Notes under the pieces: generated by a model
What the model was told of the DNA's origin: nothing
Seen by the model: the letters and a program-made list of their open reading frames with translations, nothing else
Databases searched by the model: none
Shown here: piece after piece, positions 34,586 to 43,771 of the stretch
Numbering within the stretch: position 1 is the first letter of the stretch
Layout: each line of letters starts with the position of its first letter
Program-made: the position numbers and the translations under genes
Source of the DNA: Bacteroidales bacterium
GTDB lineage: Bacteria; Bacteroidota; Bacteroidia; Bacteroidales; GCA-2748055
Direction of reading: 5' to 3'
Length of the DNA stretch: 64,000 nt
NCBI GenBank assembly: GCA_029210585.1
Contig: JARGFP010000003.1
Span: forward strand, 124,001-188,000

Positions 34586-37081
34586 ATGAAAAAATCCGGA
34601 ATTTTTCTGATTCCCATGGCGGTTGCATGGCTCAGCCTGGCGATCCCTGCCTGTACAACGAAATCCGATCAACCCCATGACTTAAAGCTCAATGAATTGG
34701 GATATTTTGAGTGCGGGGGCGTGAACTTTTTGGTATTCAGCAACTGGTACAACGGGATGTTCAGTGATTCGAAGATGAGTGGAATCGAAGTGATCCACCA
34801 CGAAGTGCGTACCGTTACCAATGGTGATGTGCGTCTTGGTCCGACACCAGAGCAATGGGATCCGATCCCGGTGTTCGTGGACCGGCATGTGGACACGGCA
34901 GGCGGATTCATCGAGGCGGCCCTCAGTTATCCCGATGATGATTTTCATTACAGTATCAAAGCTACTGTGGCGGGGAGTGACCTGGTAGTGCAGGTGATAC
35001 TGGATACACCATTGCCGGCAAAACTTGCCGGCAAGGCCGGGTTCAACCTGGAATTCCTTCCGTCTGCCTGTTTTCACAGGACCTACATGATGGATGGCCA
35101 TCCACGCATTTTTCCTGTATATGCTTCGGGTGATATGGAGATCACGGAGGAAGGAACGAATCAGCCCCTGCCACTGGCCACTGGCAGGGAACTTGTGGTG
35201 GCACCGGAAGATCCTGCACGAAGGATCACTGTGTCCAGTGCTGCCGGTGATATCTGTTTTTATGATGGCAGGAACAAGGCGCAGAATGGCTGGTTTGTGG
35301 CTCGTACACTTATTCCCACGGAAAAGACGGGGGTGGTCGTGGAATGGACCCTTTCGGCCTCTTCCCTCCCCAATTGGAATCGGCCACCCGTGATCGGTCA
35401 TTCCCAGGTGGGTTACCATCCCGACCAGCAGAAGGTGGCTGTTATTGAACTGGATGGGAAGAACCGGCTCAGGGGGAGTGCCACGCTGATCAGAATCCTG
35501 CCCGACGGGTCAGAGCTGAAACGATTGAGTGGTCTGATCAAAGAATGGGGACAGTACCTGCGGTACCATTATGGCACTTTTGATTTTAGTGAAGTAACCG
35601 GGGAAGGAACGTATGTGATCCAGTATGATGGATACAGGACAGATCCGTTTATCATCGCTCCGGATGTATATGAACATGCGTGGCAACCGGCGCTGGATAT
35701 TTTCTTCCCGGTACAGATGGACCATATGCTGGTGAACGAAGCGTACCGGGTATGGCACGGGGCAGCACACCTGGATGATGCCCGCCAGGCGCCGGTGGAT
35801 CATGTGCATTTCGACCTGTATGCACAGGGTCCCACTACAGATACCCCCTACGAACCGGGCGAGCACATTCCCGGGTTGAATGTCGGCGGATGGTTCGATG
35901 CCGGTGATTATGATATTCGCACACAATCGCAGTATGCCACAGTCATGGGACTGGTGCAGGTGTGGGAGCGTTTTGGAATTGAACGCGACCAGACCCTGGT
36001 GGACAGGGAAGCGAAATATGTGGACATCCACGTGCCCGATGGCGTGCCGGATATCCTGCAACAGATCGAGCACGGAGCGATCGCCTTGCTGGCACAGCAT
36101 GAGGCAGTGGGCCACGCCATCCCGGGTATTATTGTACCCGATATATCCCAGTATACCCATCTTGGAGATGCCCTTACCATGACCGACAACCTGTTGTATG
36201 ACCCTGACATGGGCATAAATGAATCAAATGGCTATTACAGCGGCAAAGCAGACGATCGCTGGGCGTTTACAAGCAGGTCATCAGCGCTTAATTATGGTTC
36301 AGCTGCTGCACTGGCGGCCACCAGCCGCGTGCTCAGATCGTACAATGGTTCGTTTGCTGTAAAATGCCTCGAAACAGCCGAACGGGTATGGACGGAGGAG
36401 CATGGCAGGGAACCGGACATCTTCCGCGTTGGGAACACTACCGGCGGCAGGCTGGAGTTCGAGGAACTGCGCGCTGCAGTTGAATTGCTCGAGGCGACCG
36501 GCCGGCCGGTATACCGGGAAAGGATCTTGGAAATGATCCCTGTGATAGAAGAAGCATTTGGCTATCATGCGCAGCTGGCAGTCAGGATCATGCCATATAT
36601 GGATGAAGCTTTCCGGAACCGGGTAAAGGAGCTTACAAGGAAATATAAAGTACAAGTGGACTCGCTGTCATACCGGAATCCTTACGGCGTTCCCATCACA
36701 CGCGGTGGTTGGGCCGGCAATGGCACCATCATGACACATGCAGTGACCAATTATTATCTCTACCAGGCTTTCCCCGATATCATGGAAAAGGAAGATGTGT
36801 TTGAAGGTGTACACTATATCTTCGGACGGCATCCCGGATCTTCGGTATCATTTGCTTCAGGTGTCGGCGTACGCCCCAAGATGGTCGCATATGGTATGAA
36901 CAGGGCCGATTTTTCCTTTATAGCAGGCGGCGTGGTTCCCGGGGTGCTGATCCTTCCGCCTGATTTCCCGGAAAACAAGGAAGACTGGCCGTTCCTCTGG
37001 GGAGAAAACGAGTACGTGATCACCATGGGTGCGCCCTATATCTTCATGGTAAAAGCAGCAGCGAAACTGCTCAATGAATAA
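34586..37081 (+). CDS. GH9 family glycoside hydrolase, lipoprotein
   Basis: An 831-residue exported enzyme with a lipobox (LAIPAC). An N-terminal 250-residue beta domain precedes the cellulase N-terminal Ig-like domain (IGHSQVGYHPDQQKVAVIE...GEGTYVIQYDGYRTDPFII). The (alpha/alpha)6 catalytic domain carries GLNVGGWFDAGDYDIRTQSQ, with the paired Asp of GH9, VPDGVPDILQQIEHG, and a late TRGGWAGNGTIMTHAV region. The last block RHPGSSVSFASGVGV matches the C-terminal active-site segment. Probably an endo- or exo-beta-glucanase. Confidence 0.88.
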   Translation: MKKSGIFLIPMAVAWLSLAIPACTTKSDQPHDLKLNELGYFECGGVNFLVFSNWYNGMFSDSKMSGIEVIHHEVRTVTNGDVRLGPTPEQWDPIPVFVDRHVDTAGGFIEAALSYPDDDFHYSIKATVAGSDLVVQVILDTPLPAKLAGKAGFNLEFLPSACFHRTYMMDGHPRIFPVYASGDMEITEEGTNQPLPLATGRELVVAPEDPARRITVSSAAGDICFYDGRNKAQNGWFVARTLIPTEKTGVVVEWTLSASSLPNWNRPPVIGHSQVGYHPDQQKVAVIELDGKNRLRGSATLIRILPDGSELKRLSGLIKEWGQYLRYHYGTFDFSEVTGEGTYVIQYDGYRTDPFIIAPDVYEHAWQPALDIFFPVQMDHMLVNEAYRVWHGAAHLDDARQAPVDHVHFDLYAQGPTTDTPYEPGEHIPGLNVGGWFDAGDYDIRTQSQYATVMGLVQVWERFGIERDQTLVDREAKYVDIHVPDGVPDILQQIEHGAIALLAQHEAVGHAIPGIIVPDISQYTHLGDALTMTDNLLYDPDMGINESNGYYSGKADDRWAFTSRSSALNYGSAAALAATSRVLRSYNGSFAVKCLETAERVWTEEHGREPDIFRVGNTTGGRLEFEELRAAVELLEATGRPVYRERILEMIPVIEEAFGYHAQLAVRIMPYMDEAFRNRVKELTRKYKVQVDSLSYRNPYGVPITRGGWAGNGTIMTHAVTNYYLYQAFPDIMEKEDVFEGVHYIFGRHPGSSVSFASGVGVRPKMVAYGMNRADFSFIAGGVVPGVLILPPDFPENKEDWPFLWGENEYVITMGAPYIFMVKAAAKLLNE

Positions 37082-37396
37082 TATCCCAAAAATGTTATAG
37101 TTTATAATACACTAAAAAACAATTATATACAAGCTCAACTGTTTATATATTCATCACTGTATATAAATTAAACACATCTTATAAGAAACTGATAAACAGA
37201 GTCATATAGGACATGTCGAATATGAGTGTTGAAAAATACAACGCTTCATTGCCTGTTTCTTCTCCATATACAAAATCATAACATACTGTAAAACAAGCTG
37301 ATAAGGCTTGAAATTTTACTTTGGCATCATGTTTGAAGGCACCGGTGTGAGCAGTGATGTATTTATGGACTGTACACTAAATAAAAAACAGGTATT
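37082..37396. other. 315-base AT-rich regulatory region before the NrfD module
   Basis: No gene. It contains the near-repeat CTGTTTATATA / CTGTATATAAA, two copies of CTGATAA (in aaactgataaacag and aagctgataaggc) and the -24/-12-like sequence at 37321. It reads as the control region for the operon starting at 37397. Confidence 0.45.
37321..37336 (+). promoter_or_regulatory. Candidate sigma-54 promoter of the NrfD/H-like module
   Basis: TTGGCATCATGTTTGA: GG and the -12 G are at correct distance for TGGCAC-N5-TTGC, with GA in place of GC at -12. It lies 60 bp before the first gene of an operon whose last gene is a sigma-54 activator. Confidence 0.35.
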
Positions 37397-39073
37397 ATGA
37401 AAAATTTGATGATGTTAATTTGTTCCGTGGTGTTGTTTGCGGGTACGCATCCGTCCTCAGCCGCGATACCGGAGAATCCTTCTTCGGGGGAAAAAGAAGT
37501 AAAAATTCTGTGCAGCCCGGATCTTTACGATGTTCTGGATGATTGCCTTGCTGCTTACCGGCAGGAAGGGGGATCGACTCCTGCAAGTCTGACGATATTA
37601 GGGGAACAGGATATCAATGCATGGATTGCTGCACGGGGACAGTTGGCCCTGGTCACTAAATATCACCTGGGAGATGTTGATCCGCAGCAATCCAGGATGT
37701 TTGTTGTTGGCAGGGAGGTATACGTTCCTGTGATGCATTGTAACAATCCTTACAGGGAAGAGATCATGCAGCGGGGGATTTCTCCAAGGGAATTCACGAC
37801 ACTCTACTGTGTGGAGAAAGATGTTTCATGGGATGATGTATTGCAGAATGGCAACAAGCACAAGGTAAATGCATACAGGACCTCCGATCCTTCCTTCACT
37901 GCTTACCTGGCTGATTTTACAGAAGCTGATCCGGAGATGATCCGTGGTGCTGTCCTTCCTGATTGTGATATGGTGCTTGCGGCAGTATCAAAGGATGTGC
38001 ATGGAATCGGGTTCTGCACGCTGTCGCAGTTAAGGAAAATGCACGATTCAGGAGATCCTGTTGCAGTTGCGATGATTCCGGTAGATATGAACGGCAATAA
38101 CAAGATGGATCATTTTGAAGAGATATATGGCAGTGTGAGTGATTTGTCGAGGGGAATATGGATTGGCAAGTTTGCCGGTTCATTGTACAGCAGGATCTTT
38201 GCAGTTTCATCCCAGGGCATGGTTGGATCTTCGGAGCGGGAGTTCCTGGGATGGATGGCCGGACCGGGGCAGGAGATTCTTGCTGCAAACGGATATTCGG
38301 CATTGCTGGACAATGAACAGGCTTCATTAATGGCCAGCCTTGAGCAGGTACCTGCGGTTGTGGCACAGGAGGAGGTCACTGAAAAATGGGCATATGCAGG
38401 CCTTGTGATTGTTGCGATTGTGATTGGATTAGGACTTATTAACTACTTGGTATTCAAGGTTTTCAACGATAAGCGGCGCACTCCCGAAGAATTGTATGAG
38501 GCAGCAGGGACCAACTTTGTTGCAGCATCTTCAGAAGTTCCCGGCGGATATTATTTTGACCGGTCCCACACCTGGACGTTCCAGGAGAAGGACGGGAATA
38601 TCAGGGTCGGGGTGGACAATTTTATTCAAAAGCTGACGGGTCCCGTTACCCGGGTTGAGATGAAGCTGCCGGGTGAAAGCATTCGCAAGGGCAAGACGTT
38701 GTTCACGCTGGTTCAGCATGGCAAACGCATGGAAATGAAGTCTCCTGTTTCAGGTAAAATCGTATCTCATAATGAAAAACTGAATTCAAAATCTTCACTC
38801 ATCAATACCGCGCCATTTTCAGAGGGCTGGATATATATGATCGAACCCTCTAACTGGGCAGAGGAATTCAGCCTTTACCTGGGTGCCCCGAAATACCGCG
38901 AATGGATCAAATCAGAATTTGCCCGGCTGAAGGATTTTCTCACCAACATCAGTAAGCCCGGAACCAATACCGTGGTGGTACTGCAAGACGGAGGAGATAT
39001 CAGGGATGGTGTTCTGAAGGATCTTGGCCCTGAAGTGTGGGAAGATTTTCAGTCAGATTTTCTTAGAAATTAA
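37397..39073 (+). CDS. PstS-like periplasmic binding domain fused by a TM helix to a GcvH-like domain
   Basis: A 558-residue protein. Signal peptide 1-23, a periplasmic phosphate-binding-like domain (about 34-310; VKILCSPDLYDVLDDCL, GIWIGKFAGSLYSRIFAVS), TM helix 331-353, then a cytoplasmic domain (384-490) with the glycine-cleavage H fold signature HTWTFQEKDGNIRVGVDNF, KGKTLFTLVQ, SPVSGKIVSHNE and FSEGWIYMIEPSNWAEE. The lipoyl position, eight residues before the Pro of SPVSG, is Gly442, with Lys443 one residue off. The tail VVLQDGGDIRDGVL...EVWEDFQSDFL is shared with the protein at 41235. First gene of the operon; role unknown, perhaps ligand-controlled scaffold for the redox subunits. Confidence 0.8.
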   Translation: MKNLMMLICSVVLFAGTHPSSAAIPENPSSGEKEVKILCSPDLYDVLDDCLAAYRQEGGSTPASLTILGEQDINAWIAARGQLALVTKYHLGDVDPQQSRMFVVGREVYVPVMHCNNPYREEIMQRGISPREFTTLYCVEKDVSWDDVLQNGNKHKVNAYRTSDPSFTAYLADFTEADPEMIRGAVLPDCDMVLAAVSKDVHGIGFCTLSQLRKMHDSGDPVAVAMIPVDMNGNNKMDHFEEIYGSVSDLSRGIWIGKFAGSLYSRIFAVSSQGMVGSSEREFLGWMAGPGQEILAANGYSALLDNEQASLMASLEQVPAVVAQEEVTEKWAYAGLVIVAIVIGLGLINYLVFKVFNDKRRTPEELYEAAGTNFVAASSEVPGGYYFDRSHTWTFQEKDGNIRVGVDNFIQKLTGPVTRVEMKLPGESIRKGKTLFTLVQHGKRMEMKSPVSGKIVSHNEKLNSKSSLINTAPFSEGWIYMIEPSNWAEEFSLYLGAPKYREWIKSEFARLKDFLTNISKPGTNTVVVLQDGGDIRDGVLKDLGPEVWEDFQSDFLRN

Positions 39074-39105
39074 GTGATTCAGATGAACTATAAAAATATT
39101 AGATA

Positions 39106-39978
39106 ATGGGAGTAGACAGAAGATTTTTTTTGAAAGCGCTTGGATTGACAGGGGCTGCAATTGGCACAGGCAAGCCGTTGGGGGCATCACCTGTGGTCAG
39201 TGAAGACGAGACGGAATTTCATGGAATCCTGTTCGATTCAACGTGGTGTGCAGGCTGCCAGGGATGTGAAATAGCATGTGCTGAGGCGCATGGGCTTGAG
39301 GGTCCTGCCCTGGAAGATGTACCTGAGGTAGGTAAGAAGAGAAAGGCCAACGAATACCGCCGTACGGTTGTAAATGCGCACGAAACGTCGGCCGGGGAGT
39401 TTTTTGTCAAAACACAGTGCATGCAGTGTGCTCAGCCTGCATGTGTTTCAGCTTGTCTGACCAAGGCGATGTACAAGCAGAAGGATGGTTCGGTCATCTG
39501 GCGCGAGGAAAAGTGCATGGGGTGCAGGTATTGTATGATATCGTGTCCCTTCGATGCGCCAAAATTTGAATACCACAGTACAAATCCGAAAATCCAGAAG
39601 TGCGATATGTGCTACGACAGGGTAAAGGAAGGTTTGCTGCCTGCCTGTGTAGAGAACTGTCCTGCGGAAGCTGTCAAATTCGGAAGTCGTCGTGAACTGA
39701 TCGCAGAGGCCCGTCAGCGAATTGCTGACTTTCCTGGTATGTACCACGATGTGATATACGGTGAGCATGAAGCGGGAGGAACCGGTTGGCTTTACCTCTC
39801 GTCAGTTCCTTTCGAGGAACTGGGGTTCAACACGAAGGTGCAGAAAAAGCCCTATCCTGAGTTAACAAAAGGATTTTTATACAGTGTGCCTTCTGTTTTT
39901 GTACTGGCACCTGCAGTGCTCCTGGGAATACATAGCGCAACCAAGAATAAATCAAATCAAGATAACGAAAATGAATAA
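39106..39978 (+). CDS. Tat-exported 4x[4Fe-4S] ferredoxin subunit (HybA/NrfC-like)
   Basis: A 290-residue protein with a twin-arginine leader (DRRFFLKALGLTG). Four cysteine quartets: CAGCQGCEIAC, CMQCAQPACVSAC, CMGCRYCMISC and CDMC...CVENC, so four cubane clusters. A C-terminal membrane helix (SVPSVFVLAPAVLLGIH) anchors it. It is the electron-transfer partner of NrfD-type subunits in CISM complexes; no molybdopterin or other catalytic subunit is in this operon. Its stop overlaps the NrfD start by 8 bases (ATGAATAA). Confidence 0.92.
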   Translation: MGVDRRFFLKALGLTGAAIGTGKPLGASPVVSEDETEFHGILFDSTWCAGCQGCEIACAEAHGLEGPALEDVPEVGKKRKANEYRRTVVNAHETSAGEFFVKTQCMQCAQPACVSACLTKAMYKQKDGSVIWREEKCMGCRYCMISCPFDAPKFEYHSTNPKIQKCDMCYDRVKEGLLPACVENCPAEAVKFGSRRELIAEARQRIADFPGMYHDVIYGEHEAGGTGWLYLSSVPFEELGFNTKVQKKPYPELTKGFLYSVPSVFVLAPAVLLGIHSATKNKSNQDNENE

Positions 39979-41200
39979 TACGACAGCAATTGAGCAACCC
40001 AGGAATGGGAAATCAACCTGGAAATTCCTGGCAGAAGAACTGAAACCCAAGGGCAAACCATTTACCTGGTTCAACATTATCTCCGTGCCCGTCATCACGG
40101 CCGGTATCGTGATCATTATCCTTCGGTTCATACATGGATTAGGGTATGTAAGCAATATCGACCAGGAGGTCCCCTGGGGATTGTGGAAAGGATTCAACGT
40201 GGTTACCGGTGTTGCATTTGCCGGTGGGGCGTATGTCCTCACATTCATCGTATATATTCTCAATGTGCAGAAATTCAAATCCATTGTGCGTGTCACAGTG
40301 CTGAATGGTTTCCTGGCCTATGTATTCTATGCCGGGGCGCTGGTACTGGATCTTGGACGGCCATTGAAAATTATTAATCCCATTATCGGTAACAGTTTTG
40401 GGGCAAATTCCGTGCTTTTTCTGATCGCATGGCATTTCCTTCTATACATGATTGCCCAGTTGATTGAGTTTTCTCCTGCCATTGCTGAATGGCTGGGTGC
40501 AAAAAGGGCACGTAAGATCCTTTCAGGCATGACCATTGGTGCAGTGATCATGGGGATTACCCTTTCAACGCTTCACCAATCCGGTCTGGGAGCCTTGTTC
40601 CTGATGGCCAGTGAAAAAATTCATCCCTTATGGTACAATGAATTTATTCCCATTCTCTTTTTGGTATCCAGTGTGTTTGCGGGATTATCCATGGTGATCT
40701 TTGAAGGATCGATCAGTAAAAGGGTCTTTGCTGATAAGATCAGTGAAAAGAACAAAACCGGCCACAAAGGAATTATTCACACCTTTTCGCAGATATGTGC
40801 CTTTGCCATGTTCGTGTATTTCTTCATGCATATCATCGTTTTTGTGCATGGAAAGAACTGGGCGTATCTGAATTCACGCATGGGAGTATGGTACCTGGTT
40901 GAGATGATCGGTTTTGTACTGGTCCCGATGGTGATGTTTTTTGTCAGTTACAGGAAAGTGAACATCACCCTGGCAAAAGTGGCAGCCATTGTAACGATGC
41001 TTGGGATCGTGATCAACCGACTGAACGTTTCCATTATTGCATATCGCTGGGATGCTGAGGTACCTTACTATCCTACCTGGATGGAAGTGGTGGTAACATT
41101 CACGATCATCTTCATAGAAGTATGGGTCTTCAGGTGGGTTGTGAACCGCATGCCGGTATACAACGAATCTCCCGCATGGGCGAAAGAGAATGAACATTAG
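39971..41200 (+). CDS. NrfD/HybB-type quinone-interacting membrane subunit
   Basis: Start chosen at 39971 (MNNTTAIEQ, 409 residues) because it overlaps the ferredoxin stop in the usual coupled manner; the longer frame from 39884 lies inside the ferredoxin gene. About ten membrane helices, with family-like features VPWGLWKGFNVVTGVAFAGGAYVLTF, YAGALVLDLGRP, GALFLMASEKIHPLWYN and a late RLNVSIIAYRWDAEVPYYP. NrfD-family proteins exchange electrons with (mena)quinone and may move protons. Confidence 0.92.
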   Translation: MNNTTAIEQPRNGKSTWKFLAEELKPKGKPFTWFNIISVPVITAGIVIIILRFIHGLGYVSNIDQEVPWGLWKGFNVVTGVAFAGGAYVLTFIVYILNVQKFKSIVRVTVLNGFLAYVFYAGALVLDLGRPLKIINPIIGNSFGANSVLFLIAWHFLLYMIAQLIEFSPAIAEWLGAKRARKILSGMTIGAVIMGITLSTLHQSGLGALFLMASEKIHPLWYNEFIPILFLVSSVFAGLSMVIFEGSISKRVFADKISEKNKTGHKGIIHTFSQICAFAMFVYFFMHIIVFVHGKNWAYLNSRMGVWYLVEMIGFVLVPMVMFFVSYRKVNITLAKVAAIVTMLGIVINRLNVSIIAYRWDAEVPYYPTWMEVVVTFTIIFIEVWVFRWVVNRMPVYNESPAWAKENEH

Positions 41201-41234
41201 AAAAAATCAAACAATTATAATCAAATAAAAAATT

Positions 41235-41945
41235 ATGGATGCATTTACCTATACAGATATTTTCGAGACCAAGGGCATCGAATATCTGGTCATCATCGCA
41301 TTTTTGCTGATCCTTGTGCCAACATGGATTTTGCTGAACAGACCGGTCAATGTGAAAACACAACTGATCGAATCCATGAACGGACTTACTGCTGCGCTGT
41401 TAAGGATACCGCGGGGATTGTTTTATAACAGGAACCATACCTGGACCTACCTGGAGAAATCGGGGGCGGCCAAAGTGGGAGTGGATGACCTGTTGCTGCA
41501 TATCACAGGTGGTGTAAGCGTTGACTTTTTGCGGACCGAAGGTGAACAGGTGAACAAGGGTGATCTTATTGCCACGGTTTCACAGGGTGACCGGCAGCTG
41601 AAGATAGCTTCTCCCATCACGGGGAAAATTCAGAAACTGAATACTGCCGTTCATGAAAAGGAAGGTCTGATCAACAGCGATCCTTATGACAAGGGGTGGA
41701 TCTGTAAAATGAAGCCGGAAAACTGGAAAACCGAGATCAATGATTGCAAAATGGATGATGAGGCCCTGGAATGGTCGCAGGAGGAGTTAAACAGGTGCAA
41801 GGATTTTATGGCTGAAGCTGTGCACCTGATCAATAAGGATTCAGCAAGGGTCGTTCTCCAGGAAGGTGGCGCACTGGCCGATTTTCCACTGGCCGACATG
41901 CCGGGCGAGGTATGGAATAAATTTCAGAAGGAATTTTTAGATTAG
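41235..41945 (+). CDS. Membrane-anchored GcvH-like protein
   Basis: A 236-residue protein: one N-terminal helix (about 16-34, YLVIIAFLLILVPTWILL), then an H-protein-like domain with NHTWTYLEKSGAAKVGVDD, EGEQVNKGDLIATVSQGD, SPITGKIQKLN and YDKGWICKMKPENW. The residue at the lipoyl-lysine position is Asp119, so lipoylation there is not expected. The C-terminal tail VVLQEGG...GEVWNKFQKEFL matches the tail of the PstS-like fusion, so the two cytoplasmic halves are paralogues. Placed between the NrfD gene and the regulators. Confidence 0.82.
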   Translation: MDAFTYTDIFETKGIEYLVIIAFLLILVPTWILLNRPVNVKTQLIESMNGLTAALLRIPRGLFYNRNHTWTYLEKSGAAKVGVDDLLLHITGGVSVDFLRTEGEQVNKGDLIATVSQGDRQLKIASPITGKIQKLNTAVHEKEGLINSDPYDKGWICKMKPENWKTEINDCKMDDEALEWSQEELNRCKDFMAEAVHLINKDSARVVLQEGGALADFPLADMPGEVWNKFQKEFLD

Positions 41946-42001
41946 CTGTTTTTTCGTAATTTAACCGTTGTTCAACGGGACGAACAGCTTGTGCTGAATA
42001 T

Positions 42002-42034
42002 ACCGGGGGATTGTGTATATACATTTCCCCCGGT
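42002..42034 (+). terminator. Strong hairpin between structural and regulatory genes
   Basis: ACCGGGGGA (42002-42010) pairs perfectly with TCCCCCGGT (42026-42034). The loop itself contains the palindrome TGTATATACA. There is no U-tract after it, so it may be an attenuator, a processing or stability element, rather than a full terminator, separating the redox genes from the kinase gene. Confidence 0.5.
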
Positions 42035-42089
42035 CTTCATCTTGTCGGGGGCTCATTTCGATTAATTTTCATTTTAAAACCAGGGTAAT

Positions 42090-43766
42090 ATGGCAGGGCC
42101 GCTTGTCGGATTCATTAATAAAAACAGGGATAAAAAGTTGATCAGGAATTACATGCGTTTCAGGTCATCGATCTACGGACGTGTGGTTTTTATCATTGCA
42201 GGATCACTGTTTGTGCTTTTCATCCTGTTTAACATTGTGTTTCGCACCATCTATCTTGATTTGTTTGATACCACCATACGGCAAACCGGCGACCAGGTCA
42301 GCTCCATTGCGGAAGGGGCATTGTATTATTCAATGCTTGAAAATGACAAGGCAATGTTGCAGCGAGAACTTGATGTCATCAGTACGATGTCGGGGATCAA
42401 CGAGGTGAACATGTACAATGAACATGACCAGCTGGCATACAGTTCCATGTCGGCAGATTTTGCAGATATCAGGAATCCGAACTGCAGTGAGTGTCACGGC
42501 AACCTGTCTGCCATGTTTTCATACATGGAAAAGGATTACAGGATCATCGAGAATCTGCCTGAATGCGGTGTTTTTCAACATGATGGCAGTGAAAGACAAT
42601 TGATCATCCGGAAGCCGATTTTGAATGAGCCGTCCTGTTACACTGCATCCTGCCATGCACACGATGAGACAGAGGAGGTGCTGGGCTCCCTGGTAATCAA
42701 CCTTCCGCTCAGGGACCTGGACACATTTATTGGCAGGTCATCACGTGACTTTATGTTACTTGCACTGCTGATCACAGGGATCATGGTAGGATTCCTTATT
42801 GTTTTCACGAGACGACGGATCAAGAACCCGATCAACTCCATTATCAAGGCGAGCGAGGCTGTATCAGGGGGAGATACCAGTATCCGGCTGCAGATCGAAC
42901 CTCATTTGCTGGATGATATGCGGATGGTTTCCGAGGCATTTAACAATATGCTGGACCATATTGATGATGCCACGGAAGAACTACAGAACTGGTCGCAGCA
43001 GCTGGAGTACAAAGTTCAGAAGAAGTCAGAAGCGCTTTCAGAAGCGCAAAACGAACTTATCCATGTGGAGCGGATCGCTTCGCTGGGTAAACTCTCCTCA
43101 TCGGTGGCGCATGAGATCAATAACCCGTTATCGGGTATCCTGGTGTATTCCAAATTAATCACGCGACAGCTGAACAGTTCTGAATTCTATCATCCGAAAA
43201 AAGATTCGATACTGAAGAATCTTCACCTCATTGAAACGGAAACCAAGCGCTGCGGAGATATCGTTAAGGGACTGCTGGACTTTTCACGGAAGGACCGTGA
43301 CGATTTTGAAATAAAGGGATTGAATAGTGTATTGAAAGAGACCTACCAACTGATGCGGCACACCATAAAAATGGCAGATGTTACGTTTCACCTTGACCTG
43401 AAGGCAGAAACTGACGAAGTGCTCTGCAGTCCGAACCAGATCAAACAGGCCTGCGTTGCTATGCTGGTAAATGCCACTGAAGCTGTCAGTGAGAATGGGG
43501 AGATCACCATGCGCACCACCAACCCCGAACAGGACAAGATCGTACTGGATATCACCGACAATGGAGTGGGGATAGCCGAGCAGGAACTGTCACATATCTT
43601 CGAACCCTTTTACTCCACCAAACGCGAGACCAGCGGGATCGGGCTGGGACTTGCTATTGTACATGGTATCGTTGAAAATCACAAAGGCAGGATCAGGGTG
43701 GATTCAACACCGGGAAAGGGAACCACGATCTCAATCACCCTGCCATTGACCGAAAGAAAAAACTAA
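42090..43766 (+). CDS. Sensor histidine kinase with periplasmic heme-type motifs
   Basis: A 558-residue kinase. TM1 near 31-51, a periplasmic sensor (52-218), TM2 near 221-240, HAMP, a coiled coil, HisKA with His341 in SSVAHEINNPLSG, and HATPase with NATEAVSENG, DNGVGIAE and GIGLGLAIVHG. The NtrB/ZraS-like core suits a sigma-54 partner. The sensor holds CSECH (132-136) and C183-x4-C188-H189, a canonical CxxCH and an atypical Cx4CH heme attachment pattern, so it probably binds c-type heme and senses redox state or a gas ligand. Six bases before its regulator gene. Confidence 0.88.
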   Translation: MAGPLVGFINKNRDKKLIRNYMRFRSSIYGRVVFIIAGSLFVLFILFNIVFRTIYLDLFDTTIRQTGDQVSSIAEGALYYSMLENDKAMLQRELDVISTMSGINEVNMYNEHDQLAYSSMSADFADIRNPNCSECHGNLSAMFSYMEKDYRIIENLPECGVFQHDGSERQLIIRKPILNEPSCYTASCHAHDETEEVLGSLVINLPLRDLDTFIGRSSRDFMLLALLITGIMVGFLIVFTRRRIKNPINSIIKASEAVSGGDTSIRLQIEPHLLDDMRMVSEAFNNMLDHIDDATEELQNWSQQLEYKVQKKSEALSEAQNELIHVERIASLGKLSSSVAHEINNPLSGILVYSKLITRQLNSSEFYHPKKDSILKNLHLIETETKRCGDIVKGLLDFSRKDRDDFEIKGLNSVLKETYQLMRHTIKMADVTFHLDLKAETDEVLCSPNQIKQACVAMLVNATEAVSENGEITMRTTNPEQDKIVLDITDNGVGIAEQELSHIFEPFYSTKRETSGIGLGLAIVHGIVENHKGRIRVDSTPGKGTTISITLPLTERKN

Positions 43767-43771
43767 GGATT

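Noticed and set aside
37397-39073. Genuine PstS phosphate-uptake component
   Set aside because: No PstABC genes nearby and the domain is fused to a membrane helix and an H-like domain, so uptake is unlikely.
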